Of a DNA stretch of 64,000 nucleotides, positions 8,717 to 18,965 are shown piece by piece. Position numbers and translations under genes: made by a program. Positions within the stretch are counted from its first letter, which is position 1, and each line of letters begins with the position of its first letter. The notes below the pieces were generated by a model that worked only from the letters and a program-made list of their open reading frames with translations, was not told the origin of the DNA and did not search any database. The stretch comes from Ascochyta rabiei (taxonomy: Eukaryota; Ascomycota; Dothideomycetes; Pleosporales; Didymellaceae), in the NCBI RefSeq assembly GCF_004011695.2, contig NC_082412.1, positions 1,674,001 to 1,738,000 of the forward strand, given 5' to 3'.

Positions 8717-10894
8717 TCACGCCGACCGCTGAACAGCCCCCAGCAAGCCCTTGCCCGTATCCAGCCCAGGAAACAGCGGCGTCGTCGCCTCGCTCATCTC
8801 GCGGATTCTCTTGATTAGATTACTGCGACATGTCAGCTTCACGCACCCACGTCACCTCTCTCCACACGGCTGCTGCTTACTCAACAGGCAGATGCAGCTT
8901 ATCCTGCTCCCGCCACAGGATCCCCACCACCTTCTCCCGCCCCTTGGTGTGGTCCTCCAGGTGCTCGGTGATCAGCTGGCGCCCCATCTCCTTGCTGCAT
9001 CCGTAGATCTTCTGCGCGCACCCATCGAACGAGCATATCCACGAGTCGCGCGGCCCGTTGGACTCGTACGTGGGGAGCGGTGTAGAGACAATGGCGGGTA
9101 GCATGGGCTGCGTTGATCTCGAGCCGGCTTGGGTGGTTCCTGGGTGGTGGCGGAGGGGCAGAGAGTCCGCTGTTCCGGCTTGAGCTGTTTCGTCCTCCGA
9201 GGTTGGGGGTGAAGATGGGGCTGTGGGGGAGCTGTGCGCGCGTTGGCGTTTGCCTTCTGTCTTCCCCTCTGCTGTATCGAGTTTCCGTTTCGCAGGGCCC
9301 GGGGATAATGCGCATGTGGGCGTGTTGATGGCCGTCGTGTCTTCTTGTGAGGAGGAGGGGGAGGGGGAGGAGGAGGAGGAGGAGGAGGAGGAGACTGGTA
9401 TTGGTGGTTTCGTCTTTCCTTTGCCCCCTCTATTCACGCTCTTCCCTTTACCTGAAAACTTACCGCTCTTCGGTCGTAGCACAGACAGTGTGCCTTTTTT
9501 GCTTCGTCCTGGTAGCCGGCGCACAGGCGTTGATAACATATCGTCCTCCTCGTCGGACGTGTCTGACGATTCGCTGTCCTCGCCTCTGAGCGTACCATGG
9601 TCTTTTCGCGGTCTTAGCTCCACGCCTTGTGCTCTTCTTTGCTCTGCCGCGGACAAGCTGGGGCCTGGTGCCAATTCGCCATAGATCGGCTCAGCTGCGA
9701 AGAAGCGAATACTCTGCCGTCTGGGGTGATCCATTAAATAACACAGATTCTGCGCATGTACTAAAAGCACGTTTCGCGCGGTTTCCACGTTGTCGATTTC
9801 GTAGCGCTTGACGATCAATTGAGCGACTCGCTCGACCGTTATGCTGTTGCGGCCTGCCCTAATCACACGCTGGTTCACAGCTTTCTGCATGAACTCGAAC
9901 AATACAGACGCCTCCCACCAGTTGTCATCCTTCTTGGGTGGTTCATCCATTTTGGCAACACTTCTCTTGCCTTTACTGGGCTGTGCTCTCTCTGATGTCG
10001 GCCTCGCTGTAGTTGCTGGCGCGGGAGACGTCCTCGTCGAACGAGAAACCCTTTCAGCCTTGATATCGGTAAAGCGGCCTTCGTGCCGCGCTTTACACGT
10101 CTCGAAGTCTTTCTGCGTAGCATCAGCATGTCACGTTGATCTCGTCTAGACGAACGTACGGGAAACTGTCGTCTCATAGTCTGATACAAGGGAGTGTTGC
10201 TCCACCCAATGTTGTTTGTCCGCGTTAGAAAGCTCATCAGCAGAAAGTTGCGATGCTTGTAGAAAATCCGTTCTGCCTCTGCTGGATCAGTGCAAGGGAA
10301 ACGGTCGTCCTCGGCGTACTGTGCACGATCAGCACCATTCAGCCAGATACACCAGCATGCTCGTTCCACAGCCATGCCTTCTCACCTCTTGATAAATCAA
10401 CGAAGCGCCCGGCCCACCGCCCCTCTTTCTCGGCTCGTTGTAGATGTCGGTAACAAAGTACAAGAGTTGCACGGCCTGTAGCATGTCGTCGTATATAGCC
10501 TTGTACTGCGGCGCAGGCTGGATCTCGAACCAGCCTGCCTCGCCCAATGCCCAGATAAGAAAGGTTTGGTCTGGGAGTTCGGCGTAGGCATATCGTGTGA
10601 CGTTGCGCACTGCGATGTCGGTAGGTTTGTACGGCTTCTTGACTACTGCAACATGGTCAGGGAATGGTCAATCTGAGGCGCGAAAGACGTACGGCAGTCT
10701 GTGTGTCCGCGCGGGGGTGCCTGGAGTCGGCCTTGCACTCTCAGAGGAACGTCTGAATACGCCAGCAGCAGGTTGGCAGGCTTCCCATTGCTTTCGTACA
10801 CGACGGATGCATCGCTCAGGACAAACTCAGGCCACTCGTCCTCGCTCACAGATGGGCCGACTGGGTTGAGGACATCGCGTTCGGGGATATGCAT
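8717..10894 (-). CDS. RFTS (DNMT1-RFD) domain protein, Raf2/DIM-7-like
   Basis: Candidate subunit of the Cul4-based H3K9-methylation complex (CLRC in fission yeast, DCDC in Neurospora), by domain resemblance only. Exons 10894-10693, 10645-10386, 10318-10160, 10112-8881 and 8822-8717; 652 aa. The N-terminus 'NPVGPSVSEDEWPEFVLSD', then 'VTRYAYAELPDQTFLIWALG', 'GWFEIQPAPQYKAIYDDM' and 'AVQLLYFVTDIY', matches the replication-foci-targeting domain (about residues 10-145). A basic, Ser-rich disordered middle with a poly-Ser run follows. The C-terminal Cys/His segment 'WICSFDGCAQKIYGCSKE' with 'ITEHLEDH' could bind zinc. There is no methyltransferase domain, so it is not DNMT1 itself. Start: first ATG before the RFTS domain. 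Confidence 0.75.
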
Positions 10895-11522
10895 GCTGTG
10901 AATGTTGATGTGACGTATCGCATAGTATGTCCGAATCACGGAGGTGAGTTGTGGGTGGACGGAAGCGAATACTGCGTGTGAAGGCTGAGTGAAAGAAGCA
11001 TGCGCTCTTGACTATCGGCCACATACATGGCGCATTGTGGAAGTCAACGTGTCGTGATTGGCCGAGGCCAGCGTCGCCAGCCGAAGAGCCGTTGGCTTTC
11101 GCCAGCACCAACATGACGCGAGACTCAGTCTTGACTCTGTCTTCCCCACACAGTGGCTCGAGGCTCGTGCACCCGGGATCGCCTTCCGACCTGCATCGAG
11201 CGCGTGTACACTTGAGCGGCCTTGGCACGAGGATCTGCCATCTGTCTGGCGAGGTCAGGTGAATCACGACCACTGAAGAGAAAGTACGAGCATCAAACAC
11301 CTCACGATATCATAACATTCTTTTCCCACCTCGTCAATCGTCAATGCAAACGCCCTCGTCTAGATTCCGTTGCCGTGCTAAAGTACATGATGAATCACAA
11401 GCATTGAAGCGGAGAGCGGGAGTTACACAAATAATGTACAAGAAACCTCCCTGATCTTACATTGGGTATTATCGTCCCTCGCCATGCTTCTTCTTCATTT
11501 CGCCTCTCTTCGAACCAGACAC
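10895..11522. other. Gene-free stretch
   Basis: Between the RFTS gene's start and the end of TUF1, both minus strand. It should contain the RFTS-gene promoter and the TUF1 3'UTR. Open frames on both strands here lack any recognisable content. Confidence 0.5.
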
Positions 11523-13020
11523 CTAACTGATGACACGGGTGACAAGACCAGTGGCAACAGTGCGGCCACCCTCACGCATGTTGAAGCGCTGACCCTGCTC
11601 AAGAACGTGGGGCTGGTGGAGCTCGCAGACCATCTCGACGTTGTCACCGGGCATGACAAGCTTGGAGGAAGCGTCCTCGGTGCCCTCGGGCCATGTGAGC
11701 GCGCAGGACTCGTCAGCAGTTCGGATGAACATCTGCGGCCTGTAGTTGTCGCCGAAGCCAGTGTGGCGACCACCCTCCTCCTTACTGAGGACGTACATGG
11801 AGACGAGGAACTTCCTGTGCGCCTTGACCTGTCCGGGAACGGAGACAACCATACCACGACGGACGTCCTCACGCTTAACACCACGGAGGAGGAGACCGGA
11901 GTTGTCACCGGCACGCGACTCCTCGCAGGACTTCTTGAAGGTCTCGATGTCGGTGACCTTGGTCTTGATGGGCGCGGTGCCCTTACCGACAAGCTCGACT
12001 TCCTGGTCGCGCTTCAGGATACCACGCTCGACACGTCCAGAGACGACGGTACCACGGCCGGCAATGGAGAAAACGTCCTCAATGGCCATGAGGAAGGGCT
12101 TCTCGGTCTCACGGGTAGGGGTAGGGATCCAGCTGTCGACAGCCTCGAGGAGCTCATCGATCTTGGTTTCACCAATCTCGGGCCTGCGGCCCTCGAGAGA
12201 GCACAGGGCAGAACCCATGACGATGGGTGTCTCGTCGCCCTCGAAACCGTAGCTGGAAAGGAGTTCGCGCATCTCCATCTCGACGAGCTCCAACATCTCG
12301 GGGTCCTCGACGGCATCGACCTTGTTGACGAAGACAACAATCTTCTGGACACCGACCTGGCGGGCGAGGAGCAAGTGCTCACGGGTCTGGGGCCTGTGCT
12401 TGTGTCAGTCAAGCTCACGTATTCTGGTTGATTCAAGGTATACGCACATCTGACCGTCGGAGGCAGCGACGACGATGATGGCACCGTCCATATTGGCGGC
12501 ACCTGTGATCATGTTCTTGATGTAATCGGCGTGACCGGGGCAGTCGACGTGGGCATAGTGGCGGTTGTCGGTCTGGTACTCGATGTGGGCGGTGGAGATG
12601 GTGATACCACGCTTGCGCTCCTCAGGCGCCTTGTCGATGGCACCGTACTCGAGGAACTTGGCGTAGCCCTTCTCGGCCTGGCGCTTGGTGATGGCGGCTG
12701 TGAGGGTTGTCTGCAGGCCATCAGCGTGTGTCCGTGGCGGATGTACTCGGGGGCAAAGGAGGCGCTTTTACCTTTCCGTGATCGACGTGGCCAATGGTAC
12801 CTGCATTGTGTTAGAGTGGGACGGACAGAGCAGAGGAGATGCAGTGCATACCAATGTTGACGTGGGGCTTGTCACGGGTGAAGGCAGCGTAGTTCCTGAC
12901 GCCGTTCATCCACCTGCCAGTGCCCTGCGCTCCGAGAGCATTCTGGACGGGGTTGACGCCGCGCTGGTACTGGAAGGCACTGCGCGCAGTGCGCTGGAAG
13001 AGTCGCGAGAAGCTCGACAT
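11523..13020 (-). CDS. TUF1: Mitochondrial elongation factor Tu
   Basis: GTPase that delivers aminoacyl-tRNA to mitochondrial ribosomes. Exons 13020-12852, 12800-12772, 12710-12448 and 12393-11523; 443 aa. The first about 45 residues ('[20 protein letters not shown]') form a basic, Ser/Arg-rich matrix-targeting sequence. G1 'GHVDHGKT' (60-67), '[11 protein letters not shown]', G3 'DCPGHADY', G4 'NKVD' and G5 'GSAL' are all present. Domains 2 and 3 follow ('[12 protein letters not shown]', '[10 protein letters not shown]') to the usual '[15 protein letters not shown]' end. Exon 2 is only 29 nt and the next intron cuts G1 between Gly-Lys and Thr. Divergent from EHD3 with a 391-bp shared upstream region. 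Confidence 0.97.
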
Positions 13021-13411
13021 TGTGTTATTAAAAAGCGCTGACGCCGGTAATAAGACAAGAAGAATGAATGAGAGGCGATTGGCAGAGAGGGAGCGTCGAG
13101 TGTCGAATGTCGATGGACTTTTAGTCGCCTTGCCGCTTTGAGCCTAGTCCGTCAAGCTCGCCGCGCGAGCTCCATCGCGACGACGTTTGCTGTGGAGAGG
13201 AGATCGAATTGACTGAATCTGCTGATCGAGTGCATTACCCGTCGCTCCTTTGCATTGGCTGCTCATCTGATCTACCGCCGGACGACTCGCCTACCTCCGG
13301 CCCTCACCCACTCGACACGTTTGCGGATACCCGAGGTTCCTGTCGGCGATCGAGCGCTCGAAAAGTTGCATCATCCTCCCGCGGCCCCTTCCAAATCACA
13401 CACACACACAC
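13021..13411. promoter_or_regulatory. Shared divergent promoter TUF1 / EHD3
   Basis: 391 bp between the start codons of two nuclear genes for mitochondrial proteins. It must serve both. A short CA dinucleotide run ends directly at the EHD3 ATG. No obvious TATA box. Confidence 0.6.
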
Positions 13412-14941
13412 ATGTCTCTCTGCACATTAGCACGAAAGACCCCCACGCCGCTGAGCTGGGCCTCACGGACACGGACAGTAACCGTCATGCCTTTGCGCGC
13501 AAGGATTACAAATCCTGCTTGGAGGACCGGCACGAGGATGGTATGGCCCTCATCTCGTACTTCGTCGCCTCGATCGATGCCTAACACCATGCAGTACTCA
13601 ACACCGACCGAGGACCTGATCAACCCCCAGAAGGATGACGACCCCGACGATGTCATCTTCACCAACAACTACGGCGTGCGCAGCATCGAGCTCAACCGAC
13701 CGAAGAAGCTCAACTCCCTGAACGGCTCCATGGCGCGCAAGATCATCCCTAGGCTGCAGGAGTGGGCCAAGTCGGAACTGGCCGGTGTAGTCATCATCAA
13801 GGGCTCAGGCCGTGCCTTCTGTGCAGGAGGAGACGTCGCAGCGCTCGCACAGTGGAACAAGACAGGCGCTGAAGGACAGCAAAAGAGCTCGGACTACTTT
13901 GGACTGGAATACAAGCTGGACCACCTGATCGCGACGTACACAAAGCCCTACATCGCCTTCATGGACGGTATCACCATGGGTGGGGGTGTCGGCCTGTCCG
14001 TCCACGCACCCTTCAGGATTGCAACCGAGAACACCCTCTTCGCCATGCCTGAGACGACAATTGGCTTCTTCCCGGACGTTGGCGCATCCTTCTTCCTGCC
14101 GCGCATGGAAGGTGCTCTTGGAACATACCTTGCCCTCACCTCTGAGCAGTTGAGAGGCGTCGATGCCTTCTACCACGGCGTCGCAACCCACTACGTCCAC
14201 TCCTCCACCCTGCAGCAACTGGAGTCGCGTCTTGCCGAGCTTCAATTCCCCGACTACATGGAATTGAACGACCGCTTCAAGATCATCAACGCCACCATCG
14301 AAGAGTACAGCACCGGTCTTCCCGCTGACAAGCCCGCCATCTCTGGTGAGCTCCGCAGAGTTGTTGACCGCGTCTTCCACGTCGACCAGCCGAACATCAA
14401 GGCCATTCTCACTTCTCTCCAGGAAGTCGCCAACGATGAGAAAGCATCCAAGCCCCTCAGCACATGGGCCAAGAAGACCATCGAAACTATCGAGACCCGC
14501 TCCCCCACCTCGGTCGCTGTTACTCTCGAGCAGATGCGAACCGGTCGCCAGTGGTCCATCGCCCAGACCTTCCAGAAGGAGTACGATATCGCCTCGTCGT
14601 TCATGGCGCACCCCGACTTCGTTGAGGGTGTGACCGCAAAGCTGATTGAGAGAAAGAAAGAGCGCCCGAACTGGCAACCAAACACTCTCGGCGATGTCAA
14701 CATGAAGGACGTTCACGCCTTCTTCGTCGGCAAGAAGAATGGCGAGCAGCTGCCCCTGATCACAGGTGCGGATTACAACGAGTACCCGCATGCGTGGATT
14801 GGGTTGCCAAGGGAGGAGGAGATTTTGAGCGAAATGAGCGGCAAGAAGGCTGATGACGCTCTTGCGAGTCTGCTCGAGAAGTACGAGGGCAAGCAGGGTG
14901 TACGAGAGAAGGTCGCCGAGGTTTTGGCGCGACACTCGTAG
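13412..14941 (+). CDS. EHD3: Mitochondrial 3-hydroxyisobutyryl-CoA hydrolase
   Basis: Crotonase-fold thioesterase of valine catabolism (3-hydroxyisobutyryl-CoA to 3-hydroxyisobutyrate), in the matrix. Likely exons 13412-13540 and 13595-14941, 491 aa. The intervening 54 nt has a strong donor (GTATGG), a CTAAC branch site and a CAG acceptor, but is a stop-free multiple of three, so the unspliced frame (509 aa) is also open. The oxyanion-hole segments are 'GSGRAFCAGGDVAAL' and 'GITMGGGVGLSVHA'. The active-site segment 'MPETTIGFFPDVGASFFLPR' contains the Glu and Asp typical of this enzyme. The basic N-terminus fits a targeting sequence. An internal Met at 13487 is an alternative start. Confidence 0.92.
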   Translation: MSLCTLARKTPTPLSWASRTRTVTVMPLRARITNPAWRTGTRMVWPSSRTSSPRSMPNTMQYSTPTEDLINPQKDDDPDDVIFTNNYGVRSIELNRPKKLNSLNGSMARKIIPRLQEWAKSELAGVVIIKGSGRAFCAGGDVAALAQWNKTGAEGQQKSSDYFGLEYKLDHLIATYTKPYIAFMDGITMGGGVGLSVHAPFRIATENTLFAMPETTIGFFPDVGASFFLPRMEGALGTYLALTSEQLRGVDAFYHGVATHYVHSSTLQQLESRLAELQFPDYMELNDRFKIINATIEEYSTGLPADKPAISGELRRVVDRVFHVDQPNIKAILTSLQEVANDEKASKPLSTWAKKTIETIETRSPTSVAVTLEQMRTGRQWSIAQTFQKEYDIASSFMAHPDFVEGVTAKLIERKKERPNWQPNTLGDVNMKDVHAFFVGKKNGEQLPLITGADYNEYPHAWIGLPREEEILSEMSGKKADDALASLLEKYEGKQGVREKVAEVLARHS

Positions 14942-15254
14942 TTTTTGGAGTCGAAGTTGTTTGATGTGTAAGAATAGATCGAACATGTGTACAGATGTGT
15001 ACACATTTTCGCTACGCAGACGTTATCATCTCGAGTTGCATCTACATGAGGTGCGGCAAGCGCTAGCGTCCGTCGACATGAGCCTCCTCACAACGTCGCT
15101 GTCCTCTTCAACTCGACTCGGTCCAACGCCTGAAATGGATGACGAGCAAGTCTTCTGCCTGTATCTTGAATCGCACCGAAGTCAGCCAATCTGCAACCAA
15201 CCTACTCGCCGCATGCTTGCTTCTTCCCCTGCCCCTCCCCTTCTACCTTTCCTC
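14942..15254. other. Convergent intergenic region
   Basis: Short 3'-3' interval between EHD3 and the minus-strand coiled-coil gene. Nothing recognisable. Confidence 0.5.
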
Positions 15255-15845
15255 TCAAGCCTCATCAATGCCCCCTGTCTGCTGACCCTTTCTCCCCTTT
15301 CCCTTCTGTCTGCCCCTCTTCATCGCAAACTGGAGAGGTGGCTGCAGCTTCGCAATCTGCACACTCAGATCGCGCAAATAAGCCTGTCGCTCCGCGAGCT
15401 GCTTTCTGGTGGCCATGCTCATCTGGTGTTTCTCGCTACAAGTCATAGAGACGCTGGGTTAGGGCTAGGTTGGCATGTCGCAGCGTTACCAGTTCTTTGG
15501 CGGTAGTCTGCAGTTGGGTTTGCAGTCTCTTGCGGGAGAGTGGGCTGATCTGCTCCTCTTCGTGTGCGGGGATGTAAGAGGAAGAGGCGGAGTGGTTCTC
15601 TGTCACGGATATGCCATCTACGTAGGCCGATAGTCGATCGACTTCGTTGACTTGGATCGCACTCGCTGGACTATTTATTGCTGCCCTTGTATCTTTGGTG
15701 GAAGTTTCTCGCGACGAATCACGGGGTTCAGGATCAGCTACACGTACGTCAGTAAAGTTCACGTGAGGTTTTTACGAAGCTTACTTCTGGCGCTGGCGCT
15801 GGCGCTGGCCTTGGGAAACGTGAAGGACGTTGCGAGTGGGTTCAT
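15255..15845 (-). CDS. Small coiled-coil hypothetical protein, frame unresolved
   Basis: Not recognised. Exon 1 (15845-15785, 'MNPLATSFTFPKAS') joins exon 2 from 15737 through a clean 47-nt intron. Exon 2 encodes a polar stretch, then the helix 'SRKRLQTQLQTTAKEL'. From there two readings compete. An intron from 15489 (GTAACG, with a CTAAC branch site and TAG at 15436) would put the last exon out of frame with its best coil. Without it, the helix continues 'VTLRHANLALTQRLYDL' to TAG and the coil resumes one frame over as 'ATRKQLAERQAYLRDLSVQIAKLQ'. Acceptors at CAG or GAG a few bases further would keep the coil frame. The result is either an unusual acceptor or a 1-nt frameshift. About 150-180 aa; probably a structural/adaptor subunit by shape only. 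Confidence 0.5.
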
Positions 15846-16486
15846 GGCTGAGGGAAATGAGCAACCTGACTTATTGAGTACTGGAGAACGCTGCGCAACG
15901 ACGATGGAGAGTGAACTCGTGGTGACCAGGGAAGGAGATAGAAGAGTCTGGACGCAGCGAAGTCGAGCTGAGAATGAGTTCCTCAACCAACTACGTCCCT
16001 TCATCGGCTTTCGAATGGTCAAGTGAAGTAACGCGCTGCTCACCTCGCGAGTCACGGGCAGCAGTACCCCTCTGGATCTTTCACTACCACACAGAGCATC
16101 TTGCAGAAACATCTGCGGCCCACCTATCCAATCAACTACTTTGCAACCTTTTTGCCTCTTACAAAGACTGTGGGTGATCCCAAGCTTCCATTCCATTCCA
16201 GTCTCCCAAAACGAAAAAGTTGGCACTTTATCTACAGTCTTAGTCTTGCATATGAGGCGGCCCTCAATTGTTTGGATTGCCAGAATGGTCCGACGCGCAA
16301 AGATTCGACCACAGATCCTAAATCAAGCCCTTTTGTACCGAAAGCCCTCTCTCATCAGGGCATGGCATCATTGATACTTCTGCTCAAGTTCGACAGCAAC
16401 CTCAAATTTGGGCTTGGAGGCTAGGAACTCGCCCTGCAGATAAAAGAAGAGTTCCTGACTCTTACTTGACACTTGACGACGCATCT
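15846..16486. other. Divergent intergenic region
   Basis: Between two outward-facing genes of unknown function. No TATA element or repeat stands out; open frames here are not supported. Confidence 0.5.
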
Positions 16487-17256
16487 ATGGAAGTACTCGC
16501 CGATGAGCTCAGCAGCCTCTACTCGAAATCACTAGATAAAAGTCAGATTACTGCCATGAGCTTTATGGTCAAGCTTTTTTGTAAAAGCTACCTAGTCGTT
16601 CTGAGAGCCTGTCTTGGCCGCGACAAATGCAAGCTCGCGCGAATGGAGGTGGGGAATGCGAGGACACTCAAGACCTTGCGAGTACACGCGCTCAGTTGCT
16701 TAGAGAACTGACTGCGCAGAAAAAGATGGTGCTAGATTCTGAGCAGCAACTGCAATATGAGGAAGATTTTCAAACCCATGGTCTGTTCGAAGACCTCGAA
16801 AAGTCGCTCGATCCCGCGAGAAGGATCATGGAAATGCTGGACTCATCGGATGGACAGACGAGAAATTTTGCCCCGTTGAATCAGGGTAAGGCTTTGGTCG
16901 AAAAGCTACAAATGAAGTTTCCGTTTCTAAGCACACTCTGAATCCTGCCGCAGTCAAGATCGTGGGCAACACAGTCCACAACGCTGCAGTGGACAAAGAT
17001 AGCCAGCAGCCTCCGACTGAATCTAAAAACATGTCACATCCAGTAAGTATCACACCATTTGTCCGTCTAGCTTGCATCTGAATGCTTACTAGACCAGAAG
17101 CAAACTCATGCTGAAGACTTCCCACCTCTCCCGTCATTTTCATCGTCTGCAAAAAGTGGAGACACAATCACCAGGTTGGTGCGTAGGCTCTGTCTCACTT
17201 AGCTATAAGTGATTAAATGCACTAGACGCAGAAGACGTGAGCGCTGTAGGATTTAG
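16487..17256 (+). CDS. Hypothetical spliced protein, 180 aa
   Basis: Not recognised. The evidence that it is a gene is the splice pattern: exons 16487-16580, 16634-16885, 16954-17042, 17098-17174 and 17226-17256 use short GT-AG introns and sum to 181 codons with no internal stop. It begins 'MEVLADELSSLYSKSLD', has a probable helical coil ('STRAQLLRELTAQKKMVLD', 'EEDFQTHGLFEDLEKSLDPA') and a Ser/Pro-rich end ('HAEDFPPLPSFSSSAKSG'). The first intron (GTAAAA donor, AAG acceptor, no good branch site) is the weakest. The last exon is short and Arg-rich, and a splice into the next gene (17889 onward) cannot be excluded. Confidence 0.45.
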
Positions 17257-17888
17257 AAGAACCCTGCAGTAGACTTCAAGATGACATTTTGCGTGCACAA
17301 ATAGCGAATTGGAACTATCGTGCTGTCACGGGATGGTTGTGGGTTCCTAATTACCCTCTATTAGGCTACTTGCTGGTCAGTACCTACTTACAGCTTTGGA
17401 CGCTCACGAGTCTCGCGTGGTCTCTGTTCCTATTAGCTTGGAAATCAAGTGAACATTGTCGTCATTTCTTTTACATGGTCTTTCTCCCAGTCAAGCCTTG
17501 TCTGCTTGATATCCATACTGTCGCTCAAGACTACCTTCGGGCGTTATGTAGAAGCCGCGCCCTAATACTTGTGAAAGGATTAAACGTGCTTGAGCAGCAA
17601 ATGTGTTTGATCTGCGCGACGGGGATATGGCCGCAGCTACTCCATATCATCGGTCTCACCGCGTGTGTAGGATCGAATTCGAATAGTTGCTCCTGCCATC
17701 ATTGTCTTCACCTTCACCGCGCACGTGCGCTTGCGCTCGCCTCCGTCTCACTTGCACTTTCCACTTTCGCTGACGACACAAACAACACCTACGAACCGCC
17801 ACTTGCGTTCATAAACTTTTTTTCAGCAACCACTTATAGAGTAAGAATCGTGCCCTTCAAGCGTATTTCAGTCACTGATGTGCTGCAG

Positions 17889-18965
17889 ATGAGTGTCGAT
17901 CTCGATGTCCTTTTCGCCTGCGAGCTAGACACTGCCGCAGAACTAGAGCCATCCCTCACTCCCAAATTCTGTCCAGTAGCAAGCGTCTCGACAGCCGATA
18001 CAACACTGTACGATGATGAGACTGGTGGAGCGAGCCTCATAAATGATGAGCTCATCGGTGGCCCGGTGGCCGATACAGGCCTACCGTTCGGTATGCATGT
18101 CGACACGTATGCCGAAGATACCATCAAATCCCTCCTACGAGAGCGTGACAGTTGGAAAGCTGGAGCAGAAAAACATTCCAAAGCTTACGAAGACCTTGAG
18201 CGACGCGTCTACCGAAACGCCATAGTCGGTGCCGATCTTCCGACAGACATCATAGGTCGCCTCAATCTGCTGGAGAGCGCGACGGATCATTATCGAGTCA
18301 AGAACAGAACCCTGCGCGAGAGCCTTAGTGTCGCGGAAAACAAGATAGTCGCGCTTCAGAACGAGATTGCCGGGCAGAAGAACAGGTTGAAGGGTGCAGG
18401 AAAGAAGGTTCGCAACGCAAAGGATGCTGCAGGTAAACAAGAGGAGAAAGCGAAGGCCGCCACCCACCATCAACAGCTGCGCACCACTTCTGAGCGAAGG
18501 ATGAAGCAGGAGCGCAACGAAGCTGTTGCCGAAGCGCAGTCACTCAAGAAGTTATGCAAAGACCTGCAAGCAGACCTTGAGGTGGAGCGATCCGGTCGCC
18601 CACACTTGCGGAAAGGAAATACTACTTCAGACACAACTACTGCTGTCATTCCTATTGAGCTTTCGATCTATCGCGGAGACTTCCTGAAGCTGTCAAATGA
18701 TCTCGACGCCAATCAATTCACCATCACTGAGCAGATGCAGCGCTGGTACGAGGACTGCGTGAATCCGCAGGTCGTTGGCGCCAATTATGCGAGTAACCAG
18801 GAAGAAGGAGTGGTGGCTGTGAAACTGAACAAGCTGTATGCGGACCTGGTCGAACTAGTCGATGGACACCAGGAGGCAGGGGCGGAACACGATGGTCCCC
18901 GGTCAAAACATACACTCGAGCCGATCTGTCGTAAGGCTGAGGAGCGACACAACTCCGAGAACTGA
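17889..18965 (+). CDS. Coiled-coil hypothetical protein, 358 aa
   Basis: Not recognised. Acidic N-terminus ('MSVDLDVLFACELDTAAELE'), then a long charged coiled coil from about residue 85 to 225 ('SLLRERDSWKAGAEKHSKAY', 'ENKIVALQNEIAGQKNRLKG'), then a mixed C-terminal domain ('IELSIYRGDFLKLSNDLD', 'KLNKLYADLVELVDGH'). The frame stays open about 600 nt further upstream, but those residues look like translated non-coding DNA (Leu/Cys-rich, no conserved motif). Directly before this ATG is an acceptor-like CTGCAG with pyrimidine tracts, so an upstream exon is possible. The neighbour at 16487-17256 is another orphan helical protein on the same strand. Confidence 0.55.
   Translation: MSVDLDVLFACELDTAAELEPSLTPKFCPVASVSTADTTLYDDETGGASLINDELIGGPVADTGLPFGMHVDTYAEDTIKSLLRERDSWKAGAEKHSKAYEDLERRVYRNAIVGADLPTDIIGRLNLLESATDHYRVKNRTLRESLSVAENKIVALQNEIAGQKNRLKGAGKKVRNAKDAAGKQEEKAKAATHHQQLRTTSERRMKQERNEAVAEAQSLKKLCKDLQADLEVERSGRPHLRKGNTTSDTTTAVIPIELSIYRGDFLKLSNDLDANQFTITEQMQRWYEDCVNPQVVGANYASNQEEGVVAVKLNKLYADLVELVDGHQEAGAEHDGPRSKHTLEPICRKAEERHNSEN

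Noticed and set aside
11484..12431. 315-codon ORF opposite TUF1
   Set aside because: Mirror frame produced by the strong codon bias of the EF-Tu gene; the residues have no domain and the sense strand is unambiguous.
13805..15004. 399-codon ORF opposite EHD3
   Set aside because: Antisense of a highly biased coding exon; Leu/Val/Gly-rich with no motif.
17289..17888. N-terminal extension (about 200 residues) of the coiled-coil protein
   Set aside because: The residues are Leu/Cys/His-rich without pattern, and contain splice-like signals; the Met at 17889 is a better start.
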